A DNA stretch of 64,000 nucleotides from Chloroflexota bacterium (GCA_029782215.1 JAKOVD010000098.1:186001-250000), one strand, 5' to 3'. Numbered from the stretch's first letter, positions 50,913-63,400 are shown. Program-made: numbers and translations. Notes: generated from the letters alone by a model not told the origin.

Positions 50913-51845
50913 ATGGCCGCCATTGCTGCCATCTTAAGCGCACTCGCCATTCTCTTCGCCGCGTTGGGGCTCTACCGTTGGCTGGGATGGACGCGCGTGG
51001 TCGACGAGCGCATGGAGGAGACCCTGGGGGCGAGCACAGCCACGGTTGACGAGGCTGCGTCGCGCTCGACCAGGCTGAACGAGCGGCTGGGCAGACTGGG
51101 CTTTGGCAGGCGCGTGGAGGAGCAGCTCATCGCCGCCGACAGCAAGCAGACCGTTAGCGAGTATCTGACCGGACGGCTGGTCATGGCCATCGCCGGCCTG
51201 CTCGTCGGCGCCCTGCTGACCCGCGCCTGGTGGGGTGGGGTGATTGTGGCGATCGGCGGCTGGATGGTGCCGGCGTTCATGCTGCAGCGGCGCCGGGCCA
51301 GCCGGCTGCGCTCGTTCGACAACACCCTGCCCAACGTGCTTGACCTGCTGGTCGGTTCTCTGCGGGCCGGCCAGGGTCTGTTCAGCGGCCTGAGCGTGGT
51401 CGCCCAGGAAATGCCGGCGCCGGTTGGGCCGGACTTTGAGCGCGTGCTGCAGGAGATCGCGCTTGGCTACAGCAGCAACGAAGCCCTGGCCCACTTGAGC
51501 CAGCGCGTCGGCAGCCGCGACCTTGAGCTCGTGGTCACGGCCATCCAGATCCAGAGCGAGGTCGGCGGTAACCTGGCCGAGGTGCTGGCGAGCATCTCAG
51601 ACACCATTCGCGACCGTGTGCAACTGCAGGCGCAGATCCGGGCCATCACAGCGTCGCAGCGGATGACGGGGCTCATGCTGTCGCTGCTGCCGCTCGCGCT
51701 GGCGATCATTCTCTCGGTCATCAACCCCGGCTACATGGCGCCGCTCTTCCAGCCTGGCTGGCCGATGATGATCCTGATTGGCGCCATCGTCCTGGTGGCC
51801 GTCGGCAACCTGATCATGAACCGCGTCACACGACTGGATGTCTAG
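50913..51845 (+). CDS. tadB: TadB-like type II/IV secretion inner-membrane platform protein
   Basis: 310 residues from ATG 50913. A GTG at 50886 is in frame but lies inside the palindrome, so it was not used. Two helices near the N-terminus, a T2SSF/GspF domain (LPNVLDLLVGSLRAGQGLFSGLSVV, about 150-275), then two C-terminal helices. TadB forms the inner-membrane platform with TadC and is driven by CpaF. Its stop overlaps the start of tadC. Confidence 0.9.
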   Translation: MAAIAAILSALAILFAALGLYRWLGWTRVVDERMEETLGASTATVDEAASRSTRLNERLGRLGFGRRVEEQLIAADSKQTVSEYLTGRLVMAIAGLLVGALLTRAWWGGVIVAIGGWMVPAFMLQRRRASRLRSFDNTLPNVLDLLVGSLRAGQGLFSGLSVVAQEMPAPVGPDFERVLQEIALGYSSNEALAHLSQRVGSRDLELVVTAIQIQSEVGGNLAEVLASISDTIRDRVQLQAQIRAITASQRMTGLMLSLLPLALAIILSVINPGYMAPLFQPGWPMMILIGAIVLVAVGNLIMNRVTRLDV

Positions 51846-52797
51846 CCTCTCCATGACCAGCTCCGATACCTCCCTTTACGTCTTTCTCGCCGCCATCCTG
51901 GCCGGCCTGGCGGTCGCCCTCCTGCTGATGGGCATTGCCTCCCGGCGCCGGGCGCGCGCCGATGCGGTCATCCACGCCGTGGCCTCCGAAGCGAAGCCCC
52001 AGCTCCGCGACGTCGAGATGGCGCGGCCGTGGAGTGAGCGGACGTTCAAGCCGCTGATGCGAGGTCTGTACGGATTTGGACGCCGCCTGACCCCGACCCG
52101 CAACATCGAACATCTCCAGACCAATTTGATCAAGGCCGGGCAGCCAGGTGGGCTCACGGTCACCGACTTCCTGGGGCTGCGCTTGATCGTGGCGGCCGTC
52201 GCCGGTCCGGCCCTCATGATCCTGCTGATTCCTACCGTCCCGCTTCTCTCGGCCATCCTGTTTGGCCTCGTGGGCTTCACGGTTGGCCTCTATGCACCCA
52301 ACATCTGGCTCTCCAGTCGCGTGCGGCAGCGCCAGGCGGCATTGGCGCGCGAGCTTCCCGAAGTGCTCGACATGATGTCGATCTGCGCCGATGCAGGGCT
52401 GGGCTTCGAGGCGGCCATGCAGAAGGTGGCCTATCACTCGGAAAGCGAGCTCGCCAGGGAGCTGCGGCGCACTCTCAATGAGACGCGCCTCGGGGTCCGG
52501 CGGGTGGATGCGCTGCACCACCTGGTCGAGCGTACGGGCGTCGAGGAAATCAGCGCCTTTGTCGCCGTTCTCGTGCAGGCGGACCGGCTGGGTATCAGCA
52601 TTCGCGATGTGCTGCGGACCCAAGCAGTTCAGATGCGGATACGCCGGCGGCTCCGGGCCGAGGAAGAAGGGCGGAAGGCGCCGTTGAAGATGCTCTTTCC
52701 CCTGGTGTTTTTCATCTTCCCCGCGATCTTCGCCGTCGTGCTTGGGCCTGCCATCCCGCGCATGGCGGCTGTGTTCAGCAGCTTTGGAGGAGGTTGA
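51838..52797 (+). CDS. tadC: TadC-like inner-membrane platform protein
   Basis: 319 residues. N-terminal helix (about 12-32), a pair of helices at about 115-155, then a T2SSF domain with ELPEVLDMMSICADAGLGFEAAM, a TadC-type variant of the GspF signature, and a C-terminal helix pair. It overlaps tadB by 8 bp (an alternative ATG at 51853 would not), so translation is coupled. The next gene starts 7 bp after the stop. Confidence 0.9.
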   Translation: MSSLSMTSSDTSLYVFLAAILAGLAVALLLMGIASRRRARADAVIHAVASEAKPQLRDVEMARPWSERTFKPLMRGLYGFGRRLTPTRNIEHLQTNLIKAGQPGGLTVTDFLGLRLIVAAVAGPALMILLIPTVPLLSAILFGLVGFTVGLYAPNIWLSSRVRQRQAALARELPEVLDMMSICADAGLGFEAAMQKVAYHSESELARELRRTLNETRLGVRRVDALHHLVERTGVEEISAFVAVLVQADRLGISIRDVLRTQAVQMRIRRRLRAEEEGRKAPLKMLFPLVFFIFPAIFAVVLGPAIPRMAAVFSSFGGG

Positions 52798-52804
52798 TTT
52801 CTAG

Positions 52805-54649
<1,845 letters not shown>

Positions 54650-54658
54650 GAGGCAATC

Positions 54659-56077
54659 ATGACCCTTTTTGGCGGCCAGCGTACGACATCCCGGCCGGCT
54701 GAGAGCCCGCAGCCGCCTGCTCCCACCGTCCACCTCAGCGACACAACTGCAACAGGATATCTGGTCATCCACGAGGGCTATGTCATCCCGCCCCAGTATG
54801 CCCAGGTGCGGGAAGCAGTGCAGTCGTACCTAGTGAATGAGGTCAAGACCCTGAAGGAAGGGACGCGCTCGGCGGATGTGCGCAAGCTGGTGGAGCCGGT
54901 CTACCACAGCGCGCTGCAGTCGGCGAACCTCGTGTTGAGCCGGACCGACCGGGATGTGACACTGGACATGATCCTGGACGACATCCTGGGCTATGGTCCG
55001 ATCCAGCCCCTGCTGGACCGGACCGACATCACCGAAGTGATGGTCAACGGGCCAAAGCAGGTCTATGTGGAACGGGACGGTAAGATCGTTCTGACCAATG
55101 TGACCTTCATTGACAACGACCATGTGATGGCGGTGCTGCAGCGGATCGTGGCCCCGTTGGGACGGCGCATCGACGAAGCATCGCCGATGGTGGACGGCCG
55201 CCTGCCGGATGGGTCGCGTGTGAACGCCATCATTCCCCCGTTGTCGCTGGTCGGCCCGGTGGTGACGGTCCGAAAGTTTCGCCGGGTGCCCTACAAAGCC
55301 AGCAACCTGGTGGACCTGGGGATGATGACGCAGGAGTTCAACCTCTTCATCGAAGCGGCGGTGGTGGCGCGGATGAATATCGTGATCAGCGGCGGCACGG
55401 GGTCGGGGAAGACGACGTTTCTGAACATGCTGTCGGGGTATATTCCGGCGAATGAGCGCATCGTGACGATCGAGGATGCGGCGGAGTTGCAGTTGCAGCA
55501 GCCCCACGTCGTGCGCTTGGAGAAGCGGCCGCCCAACATCGAGGGCAGGGGCGAGGTGACGATCCGGGACCTGGTGATGAACAGCCTGCGCATGCGCCCC
55601 GATCGCATCATCGTCGGCGAATCGCGCGGCGGAGAAGCGCTGGACATGCTGCAGGCGATGAACACGGGGCATGACGGATCGATGACGACGGTGCACTCGA
55701 ACAGCCCGCGCGACACGCTGTCGCGCATCGAGACCATGGTGTTGATGGCGGGCATGGATCTGCCGTCGCGCAGCATCCGGCAGCAGGAGGCGGCAGCGAT
55801 CGACCTGATCATCCACCTCGAGCGGATGTCGGACGGGGTGCGGCGCGTGGTGCGCTGCGCTGAGATCGTCGGGATGGAGGGCGATACCATCCTGATGCAG
55901 GACCTGTTCCAGTTCCGGAGCACGGGCATCGACGAGAAGGGGCGCGTGCGTGGGGAGCTGCGGCCGACGGGGCTGCGTCCCCGCATCAACGACAAAATCG
56001 AGGCGGCCGGGCTGCACCTGCCGGCGACCGTTTTCGGCCTGGGCGGCGGTCCGACTACCGGCCGGATCGGCGGCTGA
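54659..56077 (+). CDS. cpaF: CpaF/TadA secretion ATPase
   Basis: 472 residues. An N-terminal domain (about 40-210, ILDDILGYGPIQPLLDR) is followed by the hexameric T2SSE ATPase: Walker A GGTGSGKTT (Lys251), ASP/Walker B RPDRIIVGESRGGEALDML and the His box GSMTTVHSNSP. GGAGG lies just upstream of the ATG. It powers Flp pilus extension and, in Tad systems, retraction too. The gene is unusually placed at the end of the locus. Its TGA overlaps the start of the DUF192 gene. Confidence 0.96.
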   Translation: MTLFGGQRTTSRPAESPQPPAPTVHLSDTTATGYLVIHEGYVIPPQYAQVREAVQSYLVNEVKTLKEGTRSADVRKLVEPVYHSALQSANLVLSRTDRDVTLDMILDDILGYGPIQPLLDRTDITEVMVNGPKQVYVERDGKIVLTNVTFIDNDHVMAVLQRIVAPLGRRIDEASPMVDGRLPDGSRVNAIIPPLSLVGPVVTVRKFRRVPYKASNLVDLGMMTQEFNLFIEAAVVARMNIVISGGTGSGKTTFLNMLSGYIPANERIVTIEDAAELQLQQPHVVRLEKRPPNIEGRGEVTIRDLVMNSLRMRPDRIIVGESRGGEALDMLQAMNTGHDGSMTTVHSNSPRDTLSRIETMVLMAGMDLPSRSIRQQEAAAIDLIIHLERMSDGVRRVVRCAEIVGMEGDTILMQDLFQFRSTGIDEKGRVRGELRPTGLRPRINDKIEAAGLHLPATVFGLGGGPTTGRIGG

Positions 56078-56445
56078 TGGGACAGGCCGGGCTGCGCGTC
56101 GAAAACCGGACGCGCCAGTGCGTGCTGGTCAGCCAGGGACGCGTGGCGGCGACCCATTGGACGCGACTGCGCGGTCTGATCGGGGTCAAGGAATTAGCGC
56201 CGGGGGACGGTCTGTTGATCAGGCCCTGCAACAGCATCCACTGTATGTTCATGTCCATCCCTATTGACGTGATCTACGTTGGGGAAGGCGATGTCGTGCT
56301 CGACGTCGATCCGGGGATGAAGCCCTGGGCCATTGGCAGGCCGCGCAAGGGGGGGCGCTACGTTCTGGAGTTGCGTGCGGGCGCGATTGCGGCCTCGGGG
56401 ACAAGGCCTGGGGACCGTCTGGCACTGAGCGGCGGAGAGGGGTGA
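56077..56445 (+). CDS. DUF192 protein linked to cpaF
   Basis: 122 residues, a single DUF192 domain: RLRGLIGVKELAPGDGLLI, NSIHCMFMSIPIDVIYV, PWAIGRPRKGGRYVLEL and the end GTRPGDRLAL. The family is small and of uncertain function, found secreted or cytosolic. Here no signal peptide is seen. ATG 56077 shares one base with the cpaF stop (TGATG), so it is translationally coupled and probably serves the pilus system. Confidence 0.88.
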   Translation: MGQAGLRVENRTRQCVLVSQGRVAATHWTRLRGLIGVKELAPGDGLLIRPCNSIHCMFMSIPIDVIYVGEGDVVLDVDPGMKPWAIGRPRKGGRYVLELRAGAIAASGTRPGDRLALSGGEG

Positions 56446-56821
56446 CCTGGGACCGCTGGCGAACGCCCTCTTGTGTCAGGCTGAATTGACGATGCCGGTG
56501 GGGCGTCGCAACCCCAGCGGTGACGTGGAAGGCCGAGTCACAAGCCACGGGTCCCACGCCCAAGTCATATTGAATGGGTTCCCCTCGCATGTCATGCTGA
56601 ACGGGTTCTGCCGGCCAACTCTCTTTTGTCGCCAAGCCCAGTGCAGTATCTTGCCTGTCCCGCCCGTGGCATCAAGAACTCAGCATGACATAATTAGGAG
56701 GCGGGGATGCTTCGCCGTTGCTTTGCGGAACGTGGTGTTGGCTGGCGACGCCATTCGGCATATGATAGGCGGGAGTTTGTAGTGGATCGACTCTCACACG
56801 AGCCTGGAGAACGAGCAAGGA
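56446..56821. repeat. 376-bp non-coding stretch with dispersed-repeat remnants
   Basis: GTCATATTGAATGGGTTC (about 56564-56581) and GTCATGCTGAACGGGTTC (about 56589-56606) are direct repeats. ACTCAGCATGACAT (about 56679-56692) is their inverted counterpart, followed by GGGATGCTTCGCCG. This is the composition of small non-autonomous elements. No gene was recognised. The amidase start is at 56822. Confidence 0.5.
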
Positions 56822-58519
56822 ATGACGACGAACGACGAGAATGCAGGGTTGAACGGCGATAGGCCTATCGATGTTGCGGTGGTGGAGCAGGCTGAGCGAC
56901 TCCTGGGACTGACGTTCACGGAGGATGAGCGCACCCTGATGCTGCCGCAGGTGGAGGCGCAGCGCCGGATGTATACGCAACTGCGGACCGTCTTCCTGCC
57001 CAACGCCGTGCCGCCGGCCACACACCTCGGCCCTGGCCATCTTGCGGTGGGCGACCACGGGGCCGCTGCCTCGTGCGTAGGCGCCCCGGAAGGCGCCGCG
57101 ACGGCTGGCAGCACTGCTGCAGACCACGCTGCGCGCAGACAGGACGAGGACCTGCCGTTTCTTGATGTCGCCACCCTGGGCAAGCTGCTGCGGGCGGGCG
57201 AGGTGTCATCGCTCGACTTGACGCAGATGTACCTGGAGAGGCTGCGGCAGTATGACCCCGATCTGCACTGCGTGGTGACCCTGACCGAGGAACTGGCCCT
57301 GGCGCAGGCCGGGCGGGCCGATGCCGAGCTGCGGGCAGGCTACGACCGCGGACCCCTGCACGGCATTCCCTGGGGGGCCAAGGACCTGTTGGCTGTGCGC
57401 GGCTATCCGACGACCTGGGGGGCCGCACCCTATCGCGGCCAGACTTTTGACAGCGATGCCACGGTGGTGCAGCGTCTGGAGCAGGCGGGGGCCGTGCTGC
57501 TGGCCAAGCTCTCCCTGGGCGAACTGGCCTGGGGCGACGAGTGGTTCGGGGGGAAGACCCGCTCGCCCTGGGACCTGGAACAAGGCTCCAGCGGCTCCTC
57601 GGCGGGTTCAGCGGCGGCCACGTCCGCAGGCCTGGTCGGTTTCTCCATCGGCAGCGAGACATGGGGTTCCATCGTTTCGCCGTCCACGCGCTGCGGCGTC
57701 ACGGGACTGCGGCCGACGGCGGGCCGGGTGAGCCGCCACGGGGCGATGACGTTGAGCTGGAGCATGGACAAGCTCGGCCCCATCTGCCGGTCGGTGGAGG
57801 ACTGCGCTCTGGTCCTGGCCGCCATTCACGGCGCCGACGAACGCGACCCTACGTCCTTGACGCGTCCCTTCCCCTGGCCGTGTGAGGTCGACCTGGCGCG
57901 GCTCCGCATTGGCTTCGTCGAAAGTTATTTCGCCGCCGACTACGAACAGGTGGCCAACGACCGTGAGACACTGCGGGTGCTGCAGGAGCTCGGCGCCGAG
58001 CTGGCGCCCATCCACCTGCCTGACTACCCGATCGAGGCCCTGGGGTGCATCCTTGATGTCGAGGCTGCTGCGTCCTTTGACGAGCTGACGCGCAGCGGAC
58101 GGGACGACGAGCTGGTGCGGCAGGGACAAGAGAGCTGGCCGAACACTTTTCGGGCAGCACGTCTGGTGCCGGCGGTGGAGTACCTGCAGGCCCAACGGGT
58201 GCGGACGCTGCTGATCGCGGCCATGTCGGAGCTCATGCAGGGCATCGATCTCTACCTGGCGCCCTCTGTCCACGGCAACAACCTGCTCTTGACCAACCTG
58301 ACCGGCCACCCCGCCGTCGTCCTCCCTAACGGCTTCACTCCCGCCGGTATGCCGACCACGATCACTTTGACGGGACGCTTGTTCGACGAGGCGCGCTTGC
58401 TGGCGTGCGCGCGGCAGGTCCAGGAGGCGACCGGGCACCACTTGCGGCGGCCGCCGCTGGCGGCGCAGGCCGCTGCGGGCGCCGCGACTGCTGCGGGCGC
58501 GTTGGCTGCAGCGCCCTGA
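56822..58519 (+). CDS. Amidase signature family protein
   Basis: 565 residues. An N-terminal extension of about 110 residues without recognised domains precedes the amidase domain, which has the catalytic Lys in GIPWGAKDLL and the Ser-cisSer in LEQGSSGSSAGSAAATSAG. The family hydrolyses amides, including GatA substrates, but gatB/gatC are absent and GatA lacks this extension, so a stand-alone amidase is more likely. The C-terminal tail is Ala-rich. The following dehydrogenase has its own promoter. Confidence 0.88.
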   Translation: MTTNDENAGLNGDRPIDVAVVEQAERLLGLTFTEDERTLMLPQVEAQRRMYTQLRTVFLPNAVPPATHLGPGHLAVGDHGAAASCVGAPEGAATAGSTAADHAARRQDEDLPFLDVATLGKLLRAGEVSSLDLTQMYLERLRQYDPDLHCVVTLTEELALAQAGRADAELRAGYDRGPLHGIPWGAKDLLAVRGYPTTWGAAPYRGQTFDSDATVVQRLEQAGAVLLAKLSLGELAWGDEWFGGKTRSPWDLEQGSSGSSAGSAAATSAGLVGFSIGSETWGSIVSPSTRCGVTGLRPTAGRVSRHGAMTLSWSMDKLGPICRSVEDCALVLAAIHGADERDPTSLTRPFPWPCEVDLARLRIGFVESYFAADYEQVANDRETLRVLQELGAELAPIHLPDYPIEALGCILDVEAAASFDELTRSGRDDELVRQGQESWPNTFRAARLVPAVEYLQAQRVRTLLIAAMSELMQGIDLYLAPSVHGNNLLLTNLTGHPAVVLPNGFTPAGMPTTITLTGRLFDEARLLACARQVQEATGHHLRRPPLAAQAAAGAATAAGALAAAP

Positions 58520-58520
58520 C

Positions 58521-58549
58521 TTGTCTAGGGCCGGGACGGACCCTACAAT
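58521..58549 (+). promoter_or_regulatory. Promoter of the zinc dehydrogenase gene
   Basis: TTGTCT (58521-58526), a 17-bp spacer and TACAAT (58544-58549), immediately after the amidase stop. Initiation near 58556 gives a leader of about 38 nt. Confidence 0.6.
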
Positions 58550-58593
58550 GGGGCTGGGCTATTCCGAAGCGCTCCAGGAGAACGAAGGCCGCC

Positions 58594-59802
58594 ATGCGCA
58601 CGATCTACGTTGACAAGAACATCCCCAGGATGCTGCTGGTCAAGGCTGTGAAGCCGGTATGGCGCAACGTCGTCTTCACCCCGCTGTCGCCCGCCCAATT
58701 CGTCGATTTGCCCGAGCCGCCCCTGCCGGGCCCGCGGTGGGTGAGGGTGGCGAACCGCATGTGCGGCATCTGCGCCAGCGACCTCGCCTTCCTGTACGTG
58801 GACGCCGACCCCAAGATCGGTGCGGCGGCTTTGCCGGGTAACCAGCGCTTCTACCTGGGCCACGAGGTCGTCAGCACCGTGACCGAGATCGGGCCGGACG
58901 TGACGAAGGTGGCGGTCGGCGACCGGGTGCTCATGCACACCCGCTTCCAGGGGGCCAACTGTCTTAGCCAGGAGTTGGAGACCGTGTGCAGGCAGTGCGC
59001 CGCTGGCAACTATATTCTCTGCGAGAACGCTTCGCTGGGGCGCGGCCCGCGCGGGGTGGGCGGCGGCTGGGGTGACGGCTACACGGCTCACGAGACCGAG
59101 CTCTTCCGCGCTCCTGCTGACCTGAGCGATGAGCAGGCGACGCTGGTCGAACCGCTGGCCGTGGGTGTGCACACGGTGCTGCGGCGGCTGCCGGAGGCCG
59201 GTGAGCGCATCCTGGTCCTGGGAAGCGGCATCGTCGGCCTGAACGTGATCCAGGCGGCACGAGCGCTGGCGCCCGACTGTCACATCTCTGCCATTGCCCG
59301 CTATCCGCAGCAGGTGGCGATGGCAGCCAGGCTGGGCGCCGATGAGATTATCAGCGGGGAGGATGGCTATCGCGCCGCAGCCCGGATCACGGGCGCGACG
59401 CTATACGAAGGGATGATGGGCAGCCGTATGCTGCTGGGAGGCTTCGACGTGGTCTTCGACTGCGTGGGTGCAGCGCACACCCTGCAGGACAGTCTGCGCT
59501 GGGCGAGAGCCGGGGGGACGGTGGTGCTGGCAGGCGTCAGGCTCGAACCGCTCCACGTCGACCTCGGCCCGGTGTGGTACCAGGAAGTCGATCTTATCGG
59601 CCTTAATTCGCATGGCATGGAGACCTGGGGGGGCAGAGAGCAGCAGACCTTCGCCCTGACCATCGCGCTCCTGCAGCAGGGCAAGCTGGCGATTGACGGG
59701 CTGATCACCCATCGGTTTCCCCTGGCCGAGTGGCGTGAAGCGATCCGGACGGCGCAGGATAAGCGCTCCGGCGCCATCAAGGTGGTTTTTGACTACCGGT
59801 AA
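58594..59802 (+). CDS. Zinc-binding alcohol dehydrogenase (MDR family)
   Basis: 402 residues from ATG 58594. The catalytic-zinc motifs are MCGICASDL and GHEVVS. The structural-zinc region has four spaced cysteines in NCLSQELETVCRQCAAGNYILC, though in a longer arrangement than usual. The nucleotide motif GSGIVG is at about residue 208. An N-terminal extension of about 45 residues before the GroES-like barrel is present. The substrate cannot be assigned; it resembles threonine/sorbitol-type dehydrogenases. The frame is open upstream into the amidase, but CAGGAGAACGAAG before 58594 and the promoter decide the start. Confidence 0.87.
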   Translation: MRTIYVDKNIPRMLLVKAVKPVWRNVVFTPLSPAQFVDLPEPPLPGPRWVRVANRMCGICASDLAFLYVDADPKIGAAALPGNQRFYLGHEVVSTVTEIGPDVTKVAVGDRVLMHTRFQGANCLSQELETVCRQCAAGNYILCENASLGRGPRGVGGGWGDGYTAHETELFRAPADLSDEQATLVEPLAVGVHTVLRRLPEAGERILVLGSGIVGLNVIQAARALAPDCHISAIARYPQQVAMAARLGADEIISGEDGYRAAARITGATLYEGMMGSRMLLGGFDVVFDCVGAAHTLQDSLRWARAGGTVVLAGVRLEPLHVDLGPVWYQEVDLIGLNSHGMETWGGREQQTFALTIALLQQGKLAIDGLITHRFPLAEWREAIRTAQDKRSGAIKVVFDYR

Positions 59803-59927
59803 GAATTTAGACGCGCGGTAACGATTGAAGTCGTCACGCTGGTCCTTTGCGTAGGTTTGTGTACTTGCGCTAAGCTTGTGCCAAAGTGCTGTCTGCGCGC
59901 AACGCGCAAGGAGGGAAGCAGCAGGTT

Positions 59928-60404
59928 ATGAACGCCCTTGATGTCCTCATGTACGGAGATAAGCTGGTACTGCAAACGCTCGCCGATCTGCCGGTGGCGC
60001 AGTGGGAGACTCCCAATGTTTGCGGCTGGTGGTCGGTGAAGGACATTGTCGCCCACCTGGCCTCGTTTGAGCACGCGCTCGAAGAGGTGTTCGGTCTGTT
60101 CCTTGAAGGAGGCGCTACGCCGCACCTCGATGTCATGGTAGCCGACCCCCAAAGGTTCAACGATGAGCAGGTGGCCCTGCGGCAGAGATGGTCTGCACCA
60201 CAGGTCTTGGAGGACTATGAAACCAGCCACCGGCGAGCGATGGAGTTGGCGGGACGCATTGTCCCCAGCGAATTTCGGCGAACAGGCGCCATTCCGTGGT
60301 ACGGAAGCGAGTATGACCTGGACGATTTCCTCGCCTACACCTACTACGGCCACAAGCGCGAGCACTGCGCCCAGGTCAACGTCTTCAAGGACGCTCTGAA
60401 GTAG
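59928..60404 (+). CDS. DinB-like/DfsB-family protein (ClbS-like)
   Basis: 158 residues from ATG 59928, with AAGGAGG upstream. A four-helix DinB bundle: WWSVKDIVAHLASFEHAL gives the first His of the metal site and YYGHKREHCAQV the other two. The family contains metal-dependent thiol transferases and self-resistance proteins such as ClbS; the substrate here is unknown. It follows the dehydrogenase after 125 bp, which may hold a weak promoter, and is convergent with the cyclase-ATPase gene. Confidence 0.8.
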   Translation: MNALDVLMYGDKLVLQTLADLPVAQWETPNVCGWWSVKDIVAHLASFEHALEEVFGLFLEGGATPHLDVMVADPQRFNDEQVALRQRWSAPQVLEDYETSHRRAMELAGRIVPSEFRRTGAIPWYGSEYDLDDFLAYTYYGHKREHCAQVNVFKDALK

Positions 60405-60446
60405 GGGCTGCCAAGCGCGTCGGCAGCCGCGACGTTCAGCCGCCGT

Positions 60447-63400
60447 TTAGTCTCCGGCCAGCACCTTCATGACCTCGGGACGGGCGAGGTAGGAGGCGCG
60501 CCAGGCCGGGTTGCTGATCTTGTTAGCGGTGTAGGCGACTGCCTCGCGTGCTGCCGCCAGATAGGCCCTAGCAACATCGCTTCTGCCGCGCTCCTGCTCC
60601 AACTCGGCCAACAGCACAAGCACCGGCCAAAGCAGACGGCGCGCCTGGAGCGCATCATAGCGTCCGAGCGCCTCCTGGAAGGCTGCGATCGCTTCCTCAC
60701 TGCGACCCTGCCCGCGCAGCGCCAGGCCGCGCACATAGAACAGGTCTGGCTCCCGCCGTCGCAGGCCGCTTGCTCGTGCGGCCGCAAGCTCACGGGCGGC
60801 AAAAGCCAAAGCGATGTCGTAGCGCCGCCGCGCTAGAGCGATCATAGGCTCTGCATTCTGCTCGAACATGATAAACGGGTTGGCGGTTGAGGCGGCGTGC
60901 ACGTTCTGGGCATAGAGGGCTTCGGCTTCATCAATGCGGCCTTCATCCAGGTAGGTGCTCATGAGCGCGGAAATCGCTGAAAAGCGAAAGAACTGCATAT
61001 TCTGTTCGCCAACTTCCACCGCCCTTTCCGCAACTTCACGCGCCCTGGCATACTGGCCGAGGTCCTGAAAGCAGATGACAAGGATATTGCGCGTGAATAT
61101 CTGCGCCGGAACAAAGCCAGCCATTTCGGCTAGGCGCACTGCTTCCTCCGAGACCGCAATGGCGCGCTCGATTTCACCGCGATCGCAGTAGATCAATCCC
61201 ACCATGCTCTGGCTGTAGGACTGCCCCCATACATTGGCAATCGAACGGCTGATCTGATAGGCCTCCGCGGTCTTCTGCAGGGCGGCGTCATAATCGCCGG
61301 CAAAAATATCATAGGCACTCGAGCCCGATAGACTGTCTGCCAGCATGGGCAGGTTGCCAATCTCGCGCCAAAGCGCCACCGCCTCAACGCCGAGCTCGCG
61401 GGCACGCTCGATATCGCCGTGCAGTCCGGCCAAGTCGAGCATATCGTTGGTGATGAAGGCCACGTCCTCTCTCAGATTGAGACGGCGCGCGATCTCCAGG
61501 GCGCGTTCACCATCCGCCCGTGATTGGGCCAGGCGGCCCTCACTGAAACGGCCCAGATTCATCGTCGCCCACAGGATGCGGGCTTCAGCGGGCTCGTCGC
61601 CGAGCTCGCGTGCGATTGCCAGCGCCCGCTGGGCCAGGGCTTCTGCCTTCGGGCCATCGAACATGCTGTTTGGGGTGGAGCGCACCTGTGTCTGTTCGAC
61701 CAGCGCTGACAGCAATAGATGGCCGTCCTGGCGGCGTTCTCCCGTCGCCTCCATGTCCTCATAGGTGGCGAGGGCCTCGGCGTAGCGACCTTCCATCTCC
61801 AGGGCCCGGCCTTTGCGGCGGTAGAGGTTGTTCAAGTCAGTGGGGATGCTGGCGGAGTTGGCGAGGGCCAGCTCTAGTGCGCGGCCGTAGAGCATGGCCG
61901 CCTCGGTATTGGCATATAACCGCCGCGCCGTGTTGCCGGCCAACTCATAGTACTTCACCGCCCTGGGGTCCTCGGCTTCGTCGAAATGATGCGCCAACTG
62001 GGTGGCGAACTCGTCCAGGCGGTGCGCAAAAACGCGCTCGATGCCCTCGCCGACTTGCCGGTGGAAGTCACGCCGCTGCCGCCGCAAGATGGTGCGGTAG
62101 GCCGCTTCCTGGATAAGGGCGTGGCGAAAGAGAAACTCCAGCTCGGGAAAGCGAGCGGCCTCGCGCACCAGGTCGGCGCGCTGCAGGACCGTGAGCTCGG
62201 CGTCGAGATCGATGCTTGGATCGCAGATCTGCAGCAGAACGCGGTGCAGGAAGCGACGTCCGATCACCGAGGCCATCTGCAGGGTCCGACGGGCTTTGTC
62301 GTCCAGGCGGTCAATGCGCGCCGTCAGCAGCGCCTGCAGGCTTTCCGGGATGCGGTCGGCCCCTTTCATGCCCTGGTCGAGCAAGCCTCGCACGACCTCT
62401 TCCAGGAACAACGGGTTGCCCTCGGCACGGTCGACCACCTGGCCGGCCAGGCCAATCGCAGCAGGACTGGCGCTGAGCAGGTATTCCACAAGCTTCCGGC
62501 TTTCGCCCTCAGGCAGCGGTCCCAGGTTGATCTCCGTCGTGCGATAGGCGTAGTCGCGTTCGGCAGCGGCTTTGACGGTCCAGGAAATGGCCTGGCGGTC
62601 CGGACGCATGCAGCACAGGATGAGGATTGGGCTGCCATCGGTCAGCGAGAGGAGGGAGATGAGGAGCTCAGCCGAAGCAGGGTCGATCCACTGGAGGTCA
62701 TCGAATATGATGACGCCGGAACCCGCCGCACTCCAACGCTCGACCAGGTCACGGATGATGCCGAACAGGTCCCGCTTCCAGGCCTGAGCCGCCGCCGCCG
62801 TCTCCGGCTCGGGGGCAAGGCCTAGCAGAACGGCCAACACCTCCTCGGCCTCATGAATTGGTGGTGTGCTGAAGCCAGCCAAAAAGGCGGCGACCTTGGC
62901 GCGGCTCTCGACGGCGCCGTCGTCGTGACCGATGTCGGCAAACTGGCGGATCATGCGCCGGAACTGGCTGTAGGGCTTGTCGGCTTCGTAGGAGGCGCTG
63001 TAGGACTCGATCCAGCGGGCGATGCTGCCGGTAGGGCCGGCCTCGACGGCGCCGGACAGCCAGGAACGCCGCGCCTCTTCTACGAGCCTGCTCTTGCCCA
63101 GACCAGCCTCGCCGATGACGAACACGATCTGGCCCACGCCAGCCCGCAGGGCGTCTAGGTTACGTCTGAGCGCGGCCATCTCCTGCTCGCGTCCCACAAA
63201 GGGCGCGGCCAAGGGTTCGGCGCCGTGTAGTCGGCTGTGTTCCGGGCGCAGGCGCAGGGCGCGGTAGACATTGACCGGTTCTTCCTTCCCCTTGACTTGC
63301 AGCGGCCCCAGTGATTCGAAGTCGAAGTAGGGGGCCACCAGGCGGTAGGTTTGATCCGCCACCTGGACGGTGCCCGCGACCGCCGTCTGTTCCATCCTTG

